DNA from: Desulfurococcales archaeon
Lineage (GTDB): Archaea > Thermoproteota > Thermoprotei_A > Sulfolobales > Acidilobaceae
Direction: 5' to 3'
Assembly: GCA_015521205.1 (NCBI GenBank)
Contig: WAOQ01000039.1
Span: 1-39,151, forward strand
Length of the DNA stretch: 39,151 nucleotides
This document shows positions 38,725-39,151 of this stretch, one piece after another. The stretch's first letter is position 1. Each line of letters begins with the position of its first letter. The position numbers were made by a program, and so were the translations under genes. The notes under the pieces are model-generated. The model was not told the origin of the DNA. It searched no databases and worked only from the letters and a program-made list of their open reading frames with translations.

Positions 38725-39151
38725 CAGCTTTACAATTCTAATACTCATATTTCTCTCTCTCCCTTCAACATCCATCTTACCCATGGTTGAAGGAAGCACG
38801 ACACTATCGTTCTGCCCCGGAAATTATGTGGTCTCATACCAGAATACAACGCTTAACGTCTCTGATATCACCATTTTAAGAGTTCAGGATCCCACAGAGG
38901 TTGTGGTATCGCCGCCCGGACTTCCGCTACCCAAAGTTCCACCCGGCGAGTATATGGTTAAACTAGTGAATTCATCCATACTCATCGTGTATCCTTCCAC
39001 GGTAGATGGTTGCTCTCTAGAGCCTCCGCACATAAACGTTGGTAATGAGGCAGTGATGGTTTCATTAGAGTGTGTTACGGACATTCTGTATGTGGGGATC
39101 GGCCATATTGATACAAATTCCTCGCAAGCGTTACCATTATATAGATATATG
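38714..39151 (+). CDS. Secreted or membrane-anchored protein (partial, runs off right edge)
   Basis: The reading frame is open from ATG 38714 to the window edge (146 codons seen). A signal peptide is evident: MKHSSF then a hydrophobic stretch (TILILIFLSLPSTSILP) followed by a likely cleavage region. The exported part is beta-rich with Val, Pro and Ser/Thr, several NxS/T glycosylation sites (QNTT, LNVS, VNSS, TNSS) and three Cys, suggesting an extracellular beta-sandwich domain. It overlaps the eIF2B-like gene by 11 bases and has GAGGG upstream, so it belongs to the same operon. Family unknown. Confidence 0.75.
   Translation, partial: MKHSSFTILILIFLSLPSTSILPMVEGSTTLSFCPGNYVVSYQNTTLNVSDITILRVQDPTEVVVSPPGLPLPKVPPGEYMVKLVNSSILIVYPSTVDGCSLEPPHINVGNEAVMVSLECVTDILYVGIGHIDTNSSQALPLYRYM

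Noticed and set aside
1-39151. CRISPR arrays, insertion sequences, integrases or att sites
   Set aside because: No regularly spaced repeats, transposase or integrase motifs, or long direct repeats flanking the tRNA gene were found on reading the window.

Overview
The window looks like core chromosome from a hyperthermophilic crenarchaeon (Thermoproteota, probably Desulfurococcales or a close relative; the genus cannot be fixed from sequence alone). The evidence is the gene set: a fused 3-hydroxyacyl-CoA dehydrogenase/enoyl-CoA hydratase of the crenarchaeal carbon-fixation type, RIO2 kinase next to a DUF460 protein, COG3044 ABC-class ATPase, archaeal HTH-CBS regulator, DUF2192-like protein and inositol-phosphate synthase. 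Expression signals agree: AT-rich TATA-like boxes, GGGGGAGGTG-type ribosome binding sites, many TTG and GTG starts, and a tRNA gene with encoded CCA. I saw no insertion sequence, phage gene, integrase or CRISPR array.

Layout. 1-5,990: a small three-helix membrane protein behind a structured GC-rich element, the dehydrogenase/hydratase fusion, a 95-residue unknown, a structured element between convergent genes, and a phytoene-dehydrogenase-like flavoprotein. 4,895-8,567: a TAXI-type TRAP transporter (binding protein plus fused permease). 8,925-16,852: a long lysine 2,3-aminomutase-family radical SAM protein, a secreted or anchored penicillin-acylase-family Ntn hydrolase with a small membrane partner, the COG3044 ATPase, a CBS-pair protein and a nucleotidyltransferase. 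16,892-20,520: a MetV-MetF-like fusion overlapping an RNase Z-like hydrolase, a PPP-family protein phosphatase, and a COG1237 metallohydrolase. 20,681-26,161: an unknown membrane protein, tRNA-Ile(GAU), MEMO-family protein, thioredoxin-like protein, an acyl-CoA synthetase and an archaeal UppP/BacA. 26,225-34,960: DUF460 nuclease-like protein and RIO2 (overlapping), ArsR-type regulator, CTP synthase, MATE exporter with PadR regulator, inositol-1-phosphate synthase and a PPC/DUF296 protein. 35,039-39,151: HTH-CBS regulator, DUF2192-like protein, and a tightly packed operon (56-residue protein, SpoIIM-like membrane protein, degenerate eIF2B-like protein, secreted protein running off the edge).

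Functional links. The dehydrogenase/hydratase fusion and an acyl-CoA synthetase with Gly where acetate enzymes have Trp would both fit 4-hydroxybutyrate/crotonyl-CoA metabolism. RIO2 with DUF460 points to ribosome maturation. PadR plus MATE is an ordinary regulated exporter pair.

The most unusual signal is non-coding. Several genes are preceded by clear hairpins, some of which overlap the ribosome binding site: the TRAP permease (a perfect 14-bp stem plus a second stem covering the start region), the TAXI binding protein, pyrG (7+4 bp over the ribosome binding site), the dehydrogenase/hydratase fusion (9-bp stem with mutually exclusive pairings), the acyl-CoA synthetase (nested alternative stems) and penicillin acylase. 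Two further GC-rich structured elements (97-200 and 3242-3320) may be independent RNAs. Regulation by leader RNA structure in a hyperthermophile is the best candidate for something undescribed here, but it rests on hand-found base pairing and needs comparative and expression data.
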